Shown: piece by piece, positions 1 through 6,307 of the stretch | How the letters are laid out: each line of letters begins with the position of its first letter | How positions within the stretch are numbered: position 1 is the stretch's first letter | Source of the DNA: a virus | IMG/VR virus record: IMGVR_UViG_3300036820_000058 | Span: 1-33,652 of that record | Reading direction: 5' to 3' (one strand) | DNA length: 33,652 nucleotides | Position numbers and translations under genes: made by a program | The notes under the pieces: generated by a model | Told to the model about the DNA's origin: nothing | The model's input: only the letters and a program-made list of their open reading frames with translations | The model's database searches: none

Positions 1-326
1 CACTCAAGGCGATGGCTGGGACCGGACGGGTCTCCTCGGGTCGGGCGGCCGGGGCCCCTGAGGGGATCCGGCTGGAGGCCACGGCGAGCGGGCTCTTCAG
101 CTGGCGTCCCGTCCGGCGGGTCCGGGCGCTGGTCGTGCTGGGCATGGGCTGCTCCCTCGTATCAGCTCGGGGGAGCTAGACCGCTTTATAGGCGATGAGG
201 CTAGCGGTCTAGCACCGAGATGCTTGACAGGAAGCCACGCCCGGAGACGGTGCCGTGTACCTCTGAGCCGCCGGGAACCGGTACCCTAGCAGGGATTCCG
301 TGTCCCCGGCGCCCGGCCGGGAGCCG
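1..326. other. Left host chromosomal flank
   Basis: This very GC-rich stretch lies outside attL and has a composition unlike the prophage. A plus-strand frame is open from position 3 to a TAG at 177-179 and a minus-strand frame is open from about 143 to the window edge. Both have GC-rich third positions, so sequence alone does not decide between them; either could be the end of a truncated host gene. I do not recognise a product. A palindromic element lies at 175-213, and the tRNA-Val gene begins at 327. Confidence 0.5.
175..213. repeat. Palindromic host element, left copy
   Basis: GCTAGACCGC (175-184) is repeated as its exact reverse complement GCGGTCTAGC (204-213), giving a 10-bp stem. A closely related element sits in inverted orientation at 33254-33291, beyond attR. 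Read on the opposite strand, the right copy matches this one at about 33 of 38 aligned positions. Before integration the two would have flanked the tRNA-Val gene. They may be bidirectional terminators or copies of a host palindromic repeat. Confidence 0.6.
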
Positions 327-398
327 GGGCGCATAGCTCAGTGGTAGAGCACTCGCCTTACAAGCGAGGGGTCACAAGTTCGAACCTTGTTGCGCCCA
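327..398 (+). tRNA. tRNA-Val (anticodon TAC), prophage integration site
   Basis: All arms fold by eye. The acceptor stem GGGCGCA (327-333) pairs with TGCGCCC (391-397), with discriminator A398 and no encoded CCA. The anticodon stem CTCGC (352-356) pairs with GCGAG (364-368) around loop CTTACAA, putting anticodon TAC at 359-361, which reads GTA valine codons. The T-stem is ACAAG/CTTGT around TTCGAAC. The attachment core spans 355-373, so everything 3' of it comes from the phage. The T-arm left at attR is GCTGG/CCAGC, so the present tRNA is a host-phage chimera that still folds. Confidence 0.95.
355..373 (+). other. attL: attL core inside tRNA-Val
   Basis: The 19-bp sequence GCCTTACAAGCGAGGGGTC occurs here and again at 33148-33166. 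It covers the anticodon loop and the 3' side of the anticodon stem, the usual crossover place for tyrosine integrases that use tRNA genes. Sequence diverges directly after the core on both sides. Confidence 0.93.
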
Positions 399-426
399 CG
401 GACTTTCTATGAGGCTGCCGGACTGC

Positions 427-448
427 TGGAAGCCAATCAGGAAGCCAG
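427..448. promoter_or_regulatory. Candidate integrase arm-type sites, left pair
   Basis: GGAAGCCA occurs at 428-435 and 440-447, spaced 12 bp apart. The same pair with the same spacing and orientation occurs at 33033-33040 and 33045-33052. The two 22-bp blocks match at 19 of 22 positions. Paired direct repeats on both sides of the core are what arm-binding domains of tyrosine integrases recognise. Confidence 0.65.
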
Positions 449-493
449 AAGCCCTGTTTGAGGTATCTAGTCCATATCTCAAACAGGGCTTCT
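447..493. terminator. Hairpin between tRNA-Val and int
   Basis: AGAAGCCCTGTTTGAG (447-462) is the exact reverse complement of 478-493, a 16-bp stem with a 15-nt loop. It lies between the converging tRNA and integrase genes and can serve both strands. There is no clear T tract, which is common for actinobacterial terminators. Confidence 0.75.
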
Positions 494-504
494 CTGGCTG
501 CTGG

Positions 505-1632
505 CTACCTCTGCGCTGTAAACAGCTTGTCCATCGTGGCGGCGCCGCTCTGGATCACGGGGCGCAGCTCGTGACGGTAGACCGTCTCAGTGGTCTTGGT
601 CGTGTTGTGGCCTACCAGGTGGCTGATCTCTTCCACGGCCATTCCGGACTCTGAGAGCAGAGACACGAAGCTGTGGCGCAGCTCACGCGGCACCCAATCC
701 TCGCCTAGCCCGGCTGCTTTCGTTGCCCTGCGGAAGATACGCCTGACGTTGTGAGCGTCGAACGCGGTGCCTATGGAGGTCGTGAACACTAGCCCTGTCT
801 CGTGCCACATCGAGCCAGCCTTTACACGGTCACGTGCCTGCTGGATCTGCAACTCTTTGAGAGCGTCTGTAACGAGCTGGGGGAGTCCTAGGGAACGTCG
901 AGACTTCTCCGTCTTGGTGTCGCCTCCAGCGCGGACTGAGCGCCATACAGCGACATGTGAGGGGCTGCTGAGCTGCACGTGATCCCATCGCAGTTCGCGA
1001 GCTTCTTCGGTACGTACTCCTACCATCACGCTAAGCACTATGTAGGCATATAGCCGCGATGCCTTAGCCGCGTCCAGCAGCGCGACCACCTGCTCAAGCG
1101 TCATGCTCTTGCTCGGACGGCCAGCACGGCCAGTAGGTACCGCGTCGATAAGCTCAGCCACATTCCGTGTGATTAGCTCCCTGATCTGCGCGTACCGGAT
1201 GCTGTGCCGTAGCACGTGCAGGATGATCTTGAGAGTGCGCGTGCTTAGGTCTGGGGCTTTCGACCTAAGGAACTTGTGTATGTCGCCGGCGCTTAGCTTC
1301 TTGAGCTTGACAGCGCCTAGGCCGTCGATGATGTGCCGACCGCCGTTCCGGTAGTTGACGACGGTGGAGTCCGCTTTGCCAGCCAGGCAGTCAGCGAGCC
1401 ACGCTTCCACGGACTGCTTGACGGTGTAGGTGGCGTCTTGAACCAGACCTTCGTCAAGCTCTTTGTGCAGTGACTTGAGCTTGTCCTTGACTTCGGTCTT
1501 GGTCTGTCCCGTGACGGTGCGGCGTGCCCGCTTTCCGTCCGGCGTGTATCCAAGCGACACCACGCCAAGCCAACGCTGCTTAGCCTCGCTGTAGAAGAGA
1601 CCGTCTTCACCGTAAGCGCGTCGGGCAGTCAT
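505..1632 (-). CDS. int: Tyrosine site-specific integrase
   Basis: This 375-residue tyrosine recombinase inserts the phage into and, with an excisionase, removes it from tRNA-Val. An N-terminal AP2-like arm-binding region (about 10-55) precedes a SAM-like core-binding domain (about 70-160) and the catalytic domain (about 175-360). Visible catalytic residues are R207 (in VGVRTEEAREL), R319 and H320 (PRELRHS), H342 (LVGH) and nucleophile Y352. The usual first His of HxxR is Arg316, a variant I recall from actinobacterial integrases. Its ATG overlaps the stop of the upstream gene by ATGA, so it is probably translationally coupled to the operon that starts with the excisionase-like gene. The terminator at 447-493 follows it. 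Confidence 0.95.
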   Translation of the reverse strand: MTARRAYGEDGLFYSEAKQRWLGVVSLGYTPDGKRARRTVTGQTKTEVKDKLKSLHKELDEGLVQDATYTVKQSVEAWLADCLAGKADSTVVNYRNGGRHIIDGLGAVKLKKLSAGDIHKFLRSKAPDLSTRTLKIILHVLRHSIRYAQIRELITRNVAELIDAVPTGRAGRPSKSMTLEQVVALLDAAKASRLYAYIVLSVMVGVRTEEARELRWDHVQLSSPSHVAVWRSVRAGGDTKTEKSRRSLGLPQLVTDALKELQIQQARDRVKAGSMWHETGLVFTTSIGTAFDAHNVRRIFRRATKAAGLGEDWVPRELRHSFVSLLSESGMAVEEISHLVGHNTTKTTETVYRHELRPVIQSGAATMDKLFTAQR

Positions 1633-1853
1633 TCTGGCGCCTCTACATCCACGTTGTATGCGATGAATGAGCTTGAGTCGTCGGAGACGAGACTGACCCT
1701 AATCTTGAGCCTGGAGTTGGGTCGGTCGATGGTAGAGCTGCCGAAGGTAGTTGCTTCAGCCAGCACCTGACGTACTGTCTCTTCGGGTACCTCTGCCCTC
1801 AGAAGCATGACTCGCACGTCTTCGGCCTTACGACCTTCATGGTGAGCTAGCAT
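1629..1853 (-). CDS. Small protein of the integration operon, unknown function
   Basis: The 74-residue product is not recognised. It has a helical N-terminal half (MLAHHEGRKAEDVRVMLL, then EVPEETVRQVLAEA) and a likely beta-rich C-terminal half with an acidic end. The ATG at 1853 follows an A/G-rich ribosome-binding stretch (AAAAGGAACAGGAAA on the coding strand). Its stop overlaps the start of int by ATGA. This position suggests a role in, or co-expression with, integration or excision, but nothing in the protein shows an activity. Confidence 0.75.
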   Translation of the reverse strand: MLAHHEGRKAEDVRVMLLRAEVPEETVRQVLAEATTFGSSTIDRPNSRLKIRVSLVSDDSSSFIAYNVDVEAPE

Positions 1854-1877
1854 TTTCCTGTTCCTTTTCCTGGTTTT

Positions 1878-2357
1878 TCAGAGTTCGGAGATGATCTCTG
1901 CCCGCTTGGCGGCGAGTTCGGCGGTCGTGATGACACCCGCATCGTGCAGCTCGTCCAGCTTGGCGAAACGAGCCTTTGTAGAGTCTTCGGCCGGAACGCT
2001 AACGGCCACGTCATCACCTACCGGCCAACCGCGCACCGCGAACGCCGTTGCGATCTCGACAGCCGAACCCTTGTTGATTTTGTACGTACGGACTGAGCCA
2101 TCCGCCAGGTGCACGCTGACGTTCACGTGCTTGACCTTGACGAGAGCACCGATCACTCCGAAGGTAGCCGTACGACCGATTCCCGTCTTGCGGGTGCCCT
2201 CGACCGTGACAGCGAGCGCGTCTTCACGCGCTACACCACCGTGGCCCTTGACGCCAAGCATTGAGCCGAGAGTCGCGCCGGACTTAATCCCGTCCTCGGT
2301 TAGCTTCAGGGTGACCGCACCAACGGTCACCAGTTTGTACGCCTTCATGTCGGTCAT
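1878..2357 (-). CDS. SHOCT-domain protein
   Basis: The 159-residue protein ends in a SHOCT motif (about 128-159), with ARFAKLDELHDAGVITTAEL followed by a short helix. SHOCT is a short C-terminal helical oligomerisation module often attached to proteins of unknown role. The first 125 residues are beta-rich and glycine-rich, resembling small bacterial PH-like or lipid/ligand-binding SHOCT partners; that comparison is inference. No signal peptide or membrane segment is visible. The ATG overlaps the stop of the upstream 46-codon gene by ATGA, and the next gene starts 24 bp downstream. SHOCT proteins are common near actinobacterial prophage integrases, but I know of no proven function there. Confidence 0.8.
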   Translation of the reverse strand: MTDMKAYKLVTVGAVTLKLTEDGIKSGATLGSMLGVKGHGGVAREDALAVTVEGTRKTGIGRTATFGVIGALVKVKHVNVSVHLADGSVRTYKINKGSAVEIATAFAVRGWPVGDDVAVSVPAEDSTKARFAKLDELHDAGVITTAELAAKRAEIISEL

Positions 2358-2494
2358 GACTCTGCCTCCTTGGCTGCCAGGGTTTCGAGCATCGAGCGCT
2401 CAGACGCGGTTAGCGTCTTGAACATCTGTCCCCTCATGTAGTGACTAGGTGCTGCCTTGAACAGGCCCTTGATGAATGCTGTGAGTGTCTTCAT
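2354..2494 (-). CDS. 46-residue hypothetical protein
   Basis: This short ORF (MKTLTAFIKGLFKAAPSHYM onward) has a good ribosome-binding site, AAAGGAG, about 8 bases before the ATG at 2494. A longer in-frame start exists upstream but has no comparable site and overlaps the preceding gene heavily. The N-terminus is a possible amphipathic helix rich in Lys, Leu and Phe, and the C-terminus is helical and acidic. It overlaps both neighbours by ATGA, so it is a true member of the leftward operon. Function is unknown. Confidence 0.7.
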   Translation of the reverse strand: MKTLTAFIKGLFKAAPSHYMRGQMFKTLTASERSMLETLAAKEAES

Positions 2495-2655
2495 GCGGTG
2501 TTCTCCTTTGTCTGCTGGGCCAGGAACGCCTTCAGCGCCTGCCTGACCACCCATGCCTTGGACACGTCGTGAGCGTGTGCATACGCCTGCACGGCGTCGA
2601 ACAGCTCGGGTTCAACCCAAACCGTTCCTAGCTGCTTGTCCTTGATGATGTCCAC
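2491..2655 (-). CDS. Ribbon-helix-helix (CopG/Arc-like) regulator
   Basis: This 54-codon gene starts at GTG 2655. The protein has the RHH layout: a short strand (KQLGTVWVEPELFD), helix 1 (AVQAYAHAHD) and helix 2 (SKAWVVRQALKAFLAQQ). RHH proteins bind palindromic operators as dimers. A 28-bp interrupted palindrome lies directly upstream at 2666-2693, overlapping a likely -10 (TATACT on the coding strand). Autoregulation is therefore likely. The stop overlaps the next gene by ATGA. The GTG has GAGGGA almost abutting it, so the exact start is uncertain; another in-frame GTG lies 12 bases upstream. Confidence 0.7.
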   Translation of the reverse strand: MDIIKDKQLGTVWVEPELFDAVQAYAHAHDVSKAWVVRQALKAFLAQQTKENTA

Positions 2656-2665
2656 TCCCTCAGTA

Positions 2666-2693
2666 TACACCAGACCTGTACAGGTTCGGTGTA
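2666..2693. promoter_or_regulatory. 28-bp palindromic operator ahead of the RHH gene
   Basis: The core ACCTGTACAGGT (2674-2685) is a perfect 12-bp palindrome. After two unmatched bases on each side it is flanked by TACACC (2666-2671) and GGTGTA (2688-2693), which are also complementary, so 24 of 28 positions are symmetric. On the minus strand the -10-like TATACT lies at 2668-2663, so a bound repressor would cover the promoter. Confidence 0.75.
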
Positions 2694-2723
2694 GGTCAGA
2701 TGTCCTGCCTACCGACCTGCAAC

Positions 2724-2897
2724 TTAGGCGGCTTGAGGGTCTAGGAGTTGATGCAACGCCGCCGCAGGTATCAGGCGGCGGCGGCCGACCTTCACAGACG
2801 GAAGCTCAGCAGTCCTGATCAGGTCATTGATCGAGTCCCGGCTGAGTCCTAGGGCTTCTGAGGCTTCCTTGATCGAGTACGCGAGTCGCTGTGTCAT
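2724..2897 (-). CDS. xis: Excisionase-like HTH protein (recombination directionality factor)
   Basis: The 57-residue protein is almost entirely a MerR-like winged helix of the excisionase DNA-binding family: YSIKEASEALGLSRDSINDL, then a recognition region and wing ending KVGRRRLIPAAALHQLL. Proteins of this type bend attachment-site DNA and steer the integrase toward excision. The ATG at 2897 is chosen because AAGGAG lies 6 bases upstream; an ATG eleven codons earlier lacks a good site. It is first in the leftward operon that ends in int. It is separated from the RHH gene by the operator at 2666-2693. A role as a transcription regulator is a less likely alternative. Confidence 0.8.
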   Translation of the reverse strand: MTQRLAYSIKEASEALGLSRDSINDLIRTAELPSVKVGRRRLIPAAALHQLLDPQAA

Positions 2898-3140
2898 TCG
2901 AATCTCCTTAGCTAGCAGCACGCCGGGCATCTCCCAGCGCTCTCTAGCACCAGTGTGCGGCTTGCTCGCGGAGCTAAGGATTAGCTTGTCAAGCTAATTT
3001 TGGTAAAGTTTCGGTAAAGGAACCCTATAATGACTCGAAATGGCCTCTTTTCTACAATTCAACAATGGTGGCCCTGCTATACTTAAGGAATACGGTAAGG
3101 GCCACAGCAATAGAGCCCTAAAACAAGGAGCAAAAGACAG
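2898..3140. promoter_or_regulatory. Divergent control region between integration and early operons
   Basis: This 243-bp gap separates the leftward xis-int operon from the rightward early operon. It holds a palindrome, TTAGCTT-GTC-AAGCTAA (2981-2997), whose minus strand contains TTGACA (2992-2987). It also has two direct copies of GGTAAAG 11 bp apart (3002-3008 and 3013-3019), a TATAAT at 3026-3031 and a TATACT at 3078-3083, both readable as rightward -10 elements. No convincing -35 hexamer sits at standard spacing, so activator or repressor control is likely. The local base composition is A/T-rich. Confidence 0.6.
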
Positions 3141-3338
3141 ATGAACACAGCAACAATCAATTCGGATAAGCACCAGGCGGCCTGCATGCAGAGCGTCGAG
3201 CTTTTCCGCTTTCTGCATACGGAACTGCTGTCCAGCAACGACCTGACCGGTGCACAACTAGCCGCACATCTCCACAATCAGTGGCTCATGCGACTGGTGC
3301 AGAGCGTCGATAACAACAACAGCAAGGCGGCAGTGTAA
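3141..3338 (+). CDS. Early small protein, unknown function
   Basis: The 65-residue product is unrecognised and looks fully helical (ACMQSVELFRFLHTELL, then GAQLAAHLHNQWLMRLV), with many polar residues. AAGGAG lies 11 bases before the ATG. It is the first gene of the rightward early operon. A nearly identical leader, ACAAGGAGCA followed by AGACAGATGA, precedes the RHH gene at 5835. The stop and the next ATG overlap (TAATG). Confidence 0.7.
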   Translation: MNTATINSDKHQAACMQSVELFRFLHTELLSSNDLTGAQLAAHLHNQWLMRLVQSVDNNNSKAAV

Positions 3339-3601
3339 TGAGTACGGAAGCAAATGCCCTGGTGAACGAGCGTCGGGCAGAAATGAGACTCATTCCCGGT
3401 TATCAGAACGCGCTCGACCAGTACAAGAACATTGAGCAGGCACGCGGACGCACGTCAGCGAACACGTTCGGATACACGCACGAGCAGGCCGACAGTCTTC
3501 AGCGCGGCCCGGTGCTGCGGATGATTCTCGCAGTCAGCGGATATGACGAGTACCACCAGTACGCGCTTGAGTCTGAATGGAAAGAGGGAAAGTCAGTATG
3601 A
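3338..3601 (+). CDS. Early small protein, unknown function
   Basis: The 87-residue product is unrecognised. It is charged and mostly helical, with no cysteine pair, membrane segment or known motif. It is fused tightly into the operon, starting on the stop of the preceding gene and ending in an ATGA overlap with the NUMOD4/HNH-like gene. Early position and size suggest a host-takeover or accessory peptide, but this rests only on location. Confidence 0.7.
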   Translation: MSTEANALVNERRAEMRLIPGYQNALDQYKNIEQARGRTSANTFGYTHEQADSLQRGPVLRMILAVSGYDEYHQYALESEWKEGKSV

Positions 3602-4311
3602 GTACCGCCGAAGAGTACCGCGATATCCCGGAGTGGGAAGATCTTTACTCTATCTCCAACTACGGGAATGTCCGCAATGACAGGACTGGACACATACTGT
3701 CTCCAGCATCAGGCCGTACGAATCCGCTCGCGGCAAAGAAGTACGCTCGTGTAACCCTCAGCGCGAATGGGCGACAAGAGACGCGGTACCTTCATGACCT
3801 GGTCGCTGAAGCCTGGCTAGGTAAGCGTCCGAAAGGACATTGGACGGTCGCACTCGACGGAGACAGCTGTAACGCTGTTCCATCCAATCTCATGTATGTC
3901 CCCCGCGCGAAAGTCCGGCAGATTACGCAGGCGTTGCGCGCGGCACGCGGTGATGGATGGGCAACACGGCAGGCATCTGACCGATGCTGGCGCGGCCACA
4001 CCAAAGACCAGAACATTTGCCGCATCTGCCTCAGCGAAAGGCACAAGCAGCTCGTGCAAATGAGGCACTGGGCTGGGCTGAAGTCTAAGGCACACGTACC
4101 TGCGGAGACAATCACTGCATTCTATGCAGCGCATCTGGAAATCAGTGGTGCTGACCGGTATGTCCGGTTGCCGGGCTACTGCAACAAGAGCCTGCACCTG
4201 GTGACAAATGCAAACACCTATATAGCACCTGGCAGCAAGAGCGGCTTCTGCCGCGCCTGCTGCAATGCGAGCGTCAATAGTCGTATCCAGGAGGTACGCC
4301 GTGCAGGCTAA
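3598..4311 (+). CDS. NUMOD4/HNH-like protein lacking the central His
   Basis: The 237-residue protein begins with a NUMOD4 motif (about 5-35: YRDIPEWEDLYSISNYGNVR), typical of phage homing-type endonucleases. An HNH_3-like core follows (about 65-105), with the first conserved His in YLHDLVAEAW and a downstream CNAVPSNL. Family members have a His in the VNHIDG stretch; here it reads VALDGD, so the general-base His is Ala. The C-terminal half carries Cys/His pairs (CWRGHT, CRICL, later FCRACC) that may form zinc fingers. It may be a nuclease fossil or a DNA-binding protein. The start was chosen because it overlaps the preceding stop by ATGA; an earlier in-frame ATG lies inside the preceding gene. 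Confidence 0.8.
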   Translation: MSTAEEYRDIPEWEDLYSISNYGNVRNDRTGHILSPASGRTNPLAAKKYARVTLSANGRQETRYLHDLVAEAWLGKRPKGHWTVALDGDSCNAVPSNLMYVPRAKVRQITQALRAARGDGWATRQASDRCWRGHTKDQNICRICLSERHKQLVQMRHWAGLKSKAHVPAETITAFYAAHLEISGADRYVRLPGYCNKSLHLVTNANTYIAPGSKSGFCRACCNASVNSRIQEVRRAG

Positions 4312-5002
4312 ATGCATAGACTGTGGTGCTGAGATTACACTCAGCAAGACCAAGATCAGTCCACGCTGCGAGGCGTGCAGGGTCGAGCTGAAGCGCGTGC
4401 GCCGGCAGCATGACCGTGACCTAGCAAAAGCCCAGAAGCACGCTCAGACGCGCCTGACAGGCCCTATCGAGCACGATGATGGTGTCTATACGCGGTACCA
4501 GGCGCCCGTGATACCAGCCGATCTGGTGGGCTACATCGAGCTGCGGGACAAGCAGGCGGCACAGGTGCTCGACCTCATGACAGACGGCACCGTGGGAAGC
4601 TACGGCAGCGCATGGGTTCAAGAGTCAACGGATGAGCTCAGCATCGCTGACGAACGTGGTCGGCCGGTCCTGTATTCCAGCTCGTCAGGACTGCGCGTTC
4701 CCGACGTGGAGACTAAGAGTCCGCGACTACCGGGCGGATCGGCCTGCGGCGTGAGTACTACCAGCCGAGAGCTGCAAGGTGAGCTACTGGAGCGCACGCG
4801 GATGTCAAGCGCTGACCCGTGGTTCAGGGATTATCCGCTCTGGCAATACATGACCCTAAGCGAAATCAAGGCAGAAATGCAGGCCGAGCTTGAGGAAGCT
4901 CGACGAATCCCTGAACCTGGCTACCGGGATGAGATCGCGGAGCGGAGCGCTAAGGCTGGGCTGCGTCGGCATGAACTGCTAAACGGACGGGCAGCCGCAT
5001 GA
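4301..5002 (+). CDS. Zinc-ribbon early protein, unknown function
   Basis: The GTG start at 4301 is supported by a perfect AGGAGG at 4289-4294, six bases upstream. The longer upstream ATG form would have no such site. The 233-residue product opens with a four-cysteine zinc ribbon (CIDCG and CEACR, about residues 4-30) followed by a basic helix (VELKRVRRQHDRDLAKAQKH). The remainder is hydrophilic, ending in charged helices (EIKAEMQAELEEARR). The ribbon and basic helix suggest nucleic-acid binding. It overlaps its upstream neighbour by 11 bases and the next gene by ATGA. No specific family recognised. Confidence 0.75.
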   Translation: MQAKCIDCGAEITLSKTKISPRCEACRVELKRVRRQHDRDLAKAQKHAQTRLTGPIEHDDGVYTRYQAPVIPADLVGYIELRDKQAAQVLDLMTDGTVGSYGSAWVQESTDELSIADERGRPVLYSSSSGLRVPDVETKSPRLPGGSACGVSTTSRELQGELLERTRMSSADPWFRDYPLWQYMTLSEIKAEMQAELEEARRIPEPGYRDEIAERSAKAGLRRHELLNGRAAA

Positions 5003-5328
5003 ACTATGGCTACCAGGACATCGTGCAGGACTATCTCCCTCGTGCTGACGGCAGGGCCGTGATGGACCTCAAAGAAGCGCTTGAGGCGGCAGTATACGAC
5101 GAAGCGCCAGAGCTGGACGTGATAGTTCATGAGGCTCAGTGGCAAGACCATGCTGCGGTGTTCTGCAACACAGTGCTTCGTATCGGATACAGCTACGACG
5201 ACACAGAGCACTATTGGATGCAAATAGGTGTGGATCTGGAAGTACTAAATGCATGGAGTGCAACTGATTATGTCACCCGGACGTTCGTACAGCACGTGAC
5301 TGCCGCACCTAAAAAGGTACCGGCATGA
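4999..5328 (+). CDS. Early hypothetical protein
   Basis: The 109-residue acidic product is not recognised. It shows an alternating helix and strand pattern (RAVMDLKEALEAAVYDEAPE, later VLRIGYSYDDTEHYWMQIG) and no membrane segment. Both ends overlap neighbours by ATGA, placing it firmly in the early operon. Acidic small early phage proteins are often inhibitors of host enzymes or DNA mimics, but nothing here proves that. Confidence 0.7.
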   Translation: MNYGYQDIVQDYLPRADGRAVMDLKEALEAAVYDEAPELDVIVHEAQWQDHAAVFCNTVLRIGYSYDDTEHYWMQIGVDLEVLNAWSATDYVTRTFVQHVTAAPKKVPA

Positions 5329-5504
5329 TCGAGGGACACATAGTGCTAGAGAGTAGTCAGGAGCTATCAAAAGCAGTCATGTACGTGGGCTGCCAGATCC
5401 TGGCGGATGATCAAATGGTGCCGCAGAGCTTCAGCATCTCCAAGATGGATGACCTGACCCGCAACCTACTGGACGACCGTCCAGTCTGGCCGGTGATCCT
5501 ATGA
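5325..5504 (+). CDS. 59-residue early hypothetical protein
   Basis: The start ATG overlaps the upstream stop and the TGA overlaps the next ATG (both ATGA), which supports this short ORF strongly. The protein (MIEGHIVLESSQELSKAVMY onward) is acidic and probably mixed alpha/beta, with one cysteine and no clear motif. Function is unknown. Confidence 0.65.
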   Translation: MIEGHIVLESSQELSKAVMYVGCQILADDQMVPQSFSISKMDDLTRNLLDDRPVWPVIL

Positions 5505-5689
5505 TAAACCTAACGATCCTTAAGTGGATGCTAAGCATTGAGCTAAGCCGGGCTAACAGCCCTCTTGCAGAGCTAAGACGCCAACGACGAGCTATACGCA
5601 GGCGCTACGCCAGTTGGATATATGCCGCTGGGTGGGGCCTGATAGGGCTGGGAGTGGTTCTGATAATCTTTTTGAACTTTTTTCTGTGA
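5501..5689 (+). CDS. Small single-pass membrane protein
   Basis: The 62-residue protein has a basic middle (ELRRQRRAIRRRY) followed by one strongly hydrophobic C-terminal segment (GWGLIGLGVVLIIFLNFFL), so the N-terminus is expected in the cytoplasm. It closes the first early transcription block. Such early phage membrane peptides can act in superinfection exclusion or host membrane interference; that is inference. It overlaps its upstream neighbour by ATGA. About 145 bp of regulatory sequence follows. Confidence 0.7.
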   Translation: MINLTILKWMLSIELSRANSPLAELRRQRRAIRRRYASWIYAAGWGLIGLGVVLIIFLNFFL

Positions 5690-5712
5690 AACGCCAGGGA
5701 AAAGGTTTTCAT

Positions 5713-5742
5713 TTGTGCCTTAGGTACGCCAGGTCTGATACT
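5713..5742 (+). promoter_or_regulatory. Candidate early promoter upstream of the second RHH gene
   Basis: TTGTGC (5713-5718) and GATACT (5737-5742) are separated by 18 bp. TACTAT at 5739-5744 is an alternative -10. The complementary hexamers GCCTTA (5717-5722) and TAAGGC (5752-5757) bracket this promoter and could hold an operator. Confidence 0.5.
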
Positions 5743-5751
5743 ATTAGTAGG

Positions 5752-5803
5752 TAAGGCAGGAACAGGAAGAACCGCCTTTTACAGGTGGCCTGTACCTGCC
5801 TTA
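5752..5803 (+). promoter_or_regulatory. Structured leader or operator before the RHH gene
   Basis: TAAGGCAGG (5752-5760) pairs with CCTGCCTTA (5795-5803), a perfect 9-bp stem. Inside it, TACAGG-TGG-CCTGTA (5780-5794) forms a second perfect inverted repeat that abuts the outer arm. Downstream of the candidate promoter this would be a nested 5' UTR hairpin. As DNA, the inner repeat shares its half-site with the operator at 2666-2693. Confidence 0.6.
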
Positions 5804-5834
5804 TTTCATGTCTACTACACAAGGAGCAAGACAG

Positions 5835-6023
5835 ATGAGCAGGATCGGACGCCCGCCACTAGGCCAGAAAACACGGAATGTACGCCTTCAAGCGATGTTC
5901 ACATATGAGGAAGCTGTATCGCTTGAGCGGCTAGCGGATGAACGCGGTGTAAGCCTCAGCACGCTTATTCACACAGCGATGCTGGCCAGGCTCGATGAGT
6001 ACTGCGCGGAGATAGCGGCATGA
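5835..6023 (+). CDS. Ribbon-helix-helix regulator, second copy
   Basis: The 62-residue protein shows an RHH fold: basic N-terminus (MSRIGRPPLGQKTRNVRLQA), strand, helix 1 (TYEEAVSLERLADERG) and helix 2 (LSTLIHTAMLARLDEY). It resembles small Arc/MobC-type DNA binders. ATG 5835 is chosen over the ATG at 5808 because AAGGAG lies ten bases before it and the RHH domain begins there. It leads the second early transcription unit behind its own promoter and an inverted repeat, so autoregulation and control of replication genes are plausible. It is not closely similar to the RHH protein at 2491-2655. Confidence 0.75.
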   Translation: MSRIGRPPLGQKTRNVRLQAMFTYEEAVSLERLADERGVSLSTLIHTAMLARLDEYCAEIAA

Positions 6024-6307
6024 GGGACATGGAACGCAAGCGCGCCTATGACCGGGAGCGTATGGCGCAACTGCACGCGAAGGGTGAGACGTACTGGCAG
6101 CAGCATCCCATCCGCAGGGACATCTATGACTCCGCTAGGTGGACGCTGAATTGGCGCAGGCGCGCAAACCAGCGTAGGGCAACGGCCGCCGATGCCTGGG
6201 GTGTGGAAATCAAGCCACTCGCGGCCACCACAACGCCAGAAAGCTGCCGCAAAAGCTACCACCTGTATGTTGCATGCAACATAAACGCTAACCGGGGGCA
6301 AAAATGA
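6020..6307 (+). CDS. Basic early protein, unknown function
   Basis: The 95-residue protein is very basic in its first two thirds (MRDMERKRAYDRERMAQLHA and WTLNWRRRANQRRATAADAW). It probably forms long helices and may bind nucleic acid. The C-terminus is polar with two cysteines. It overlaps the RHH gene by ATGA, and its end overlaps a short leader ORF before the helicase gene. No family recognised. Confidence 0.65.
   Translation: MRDMERKRAYDRERMAQLHAKGETYWQQHPIRRDIYDSARWTLNWRRRANQRRATAADAWGVEIKPLAATTTPESCRKSYHLYVACNINANRGQK

Noticed and set aside
230-237. A single GGAAGCCA left of the tRNA
   Set aside because: It matches the arm-site octamer but is single and lies in host sequence outside the attachment core, so it is probably chance.
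3026-3031. TATAAT as a stand-alone consensus promoter
   Set aside because: No acceptable -35 hexamer occurs 16-18 bp upstream, so it is listed only as part of the divergent control region.
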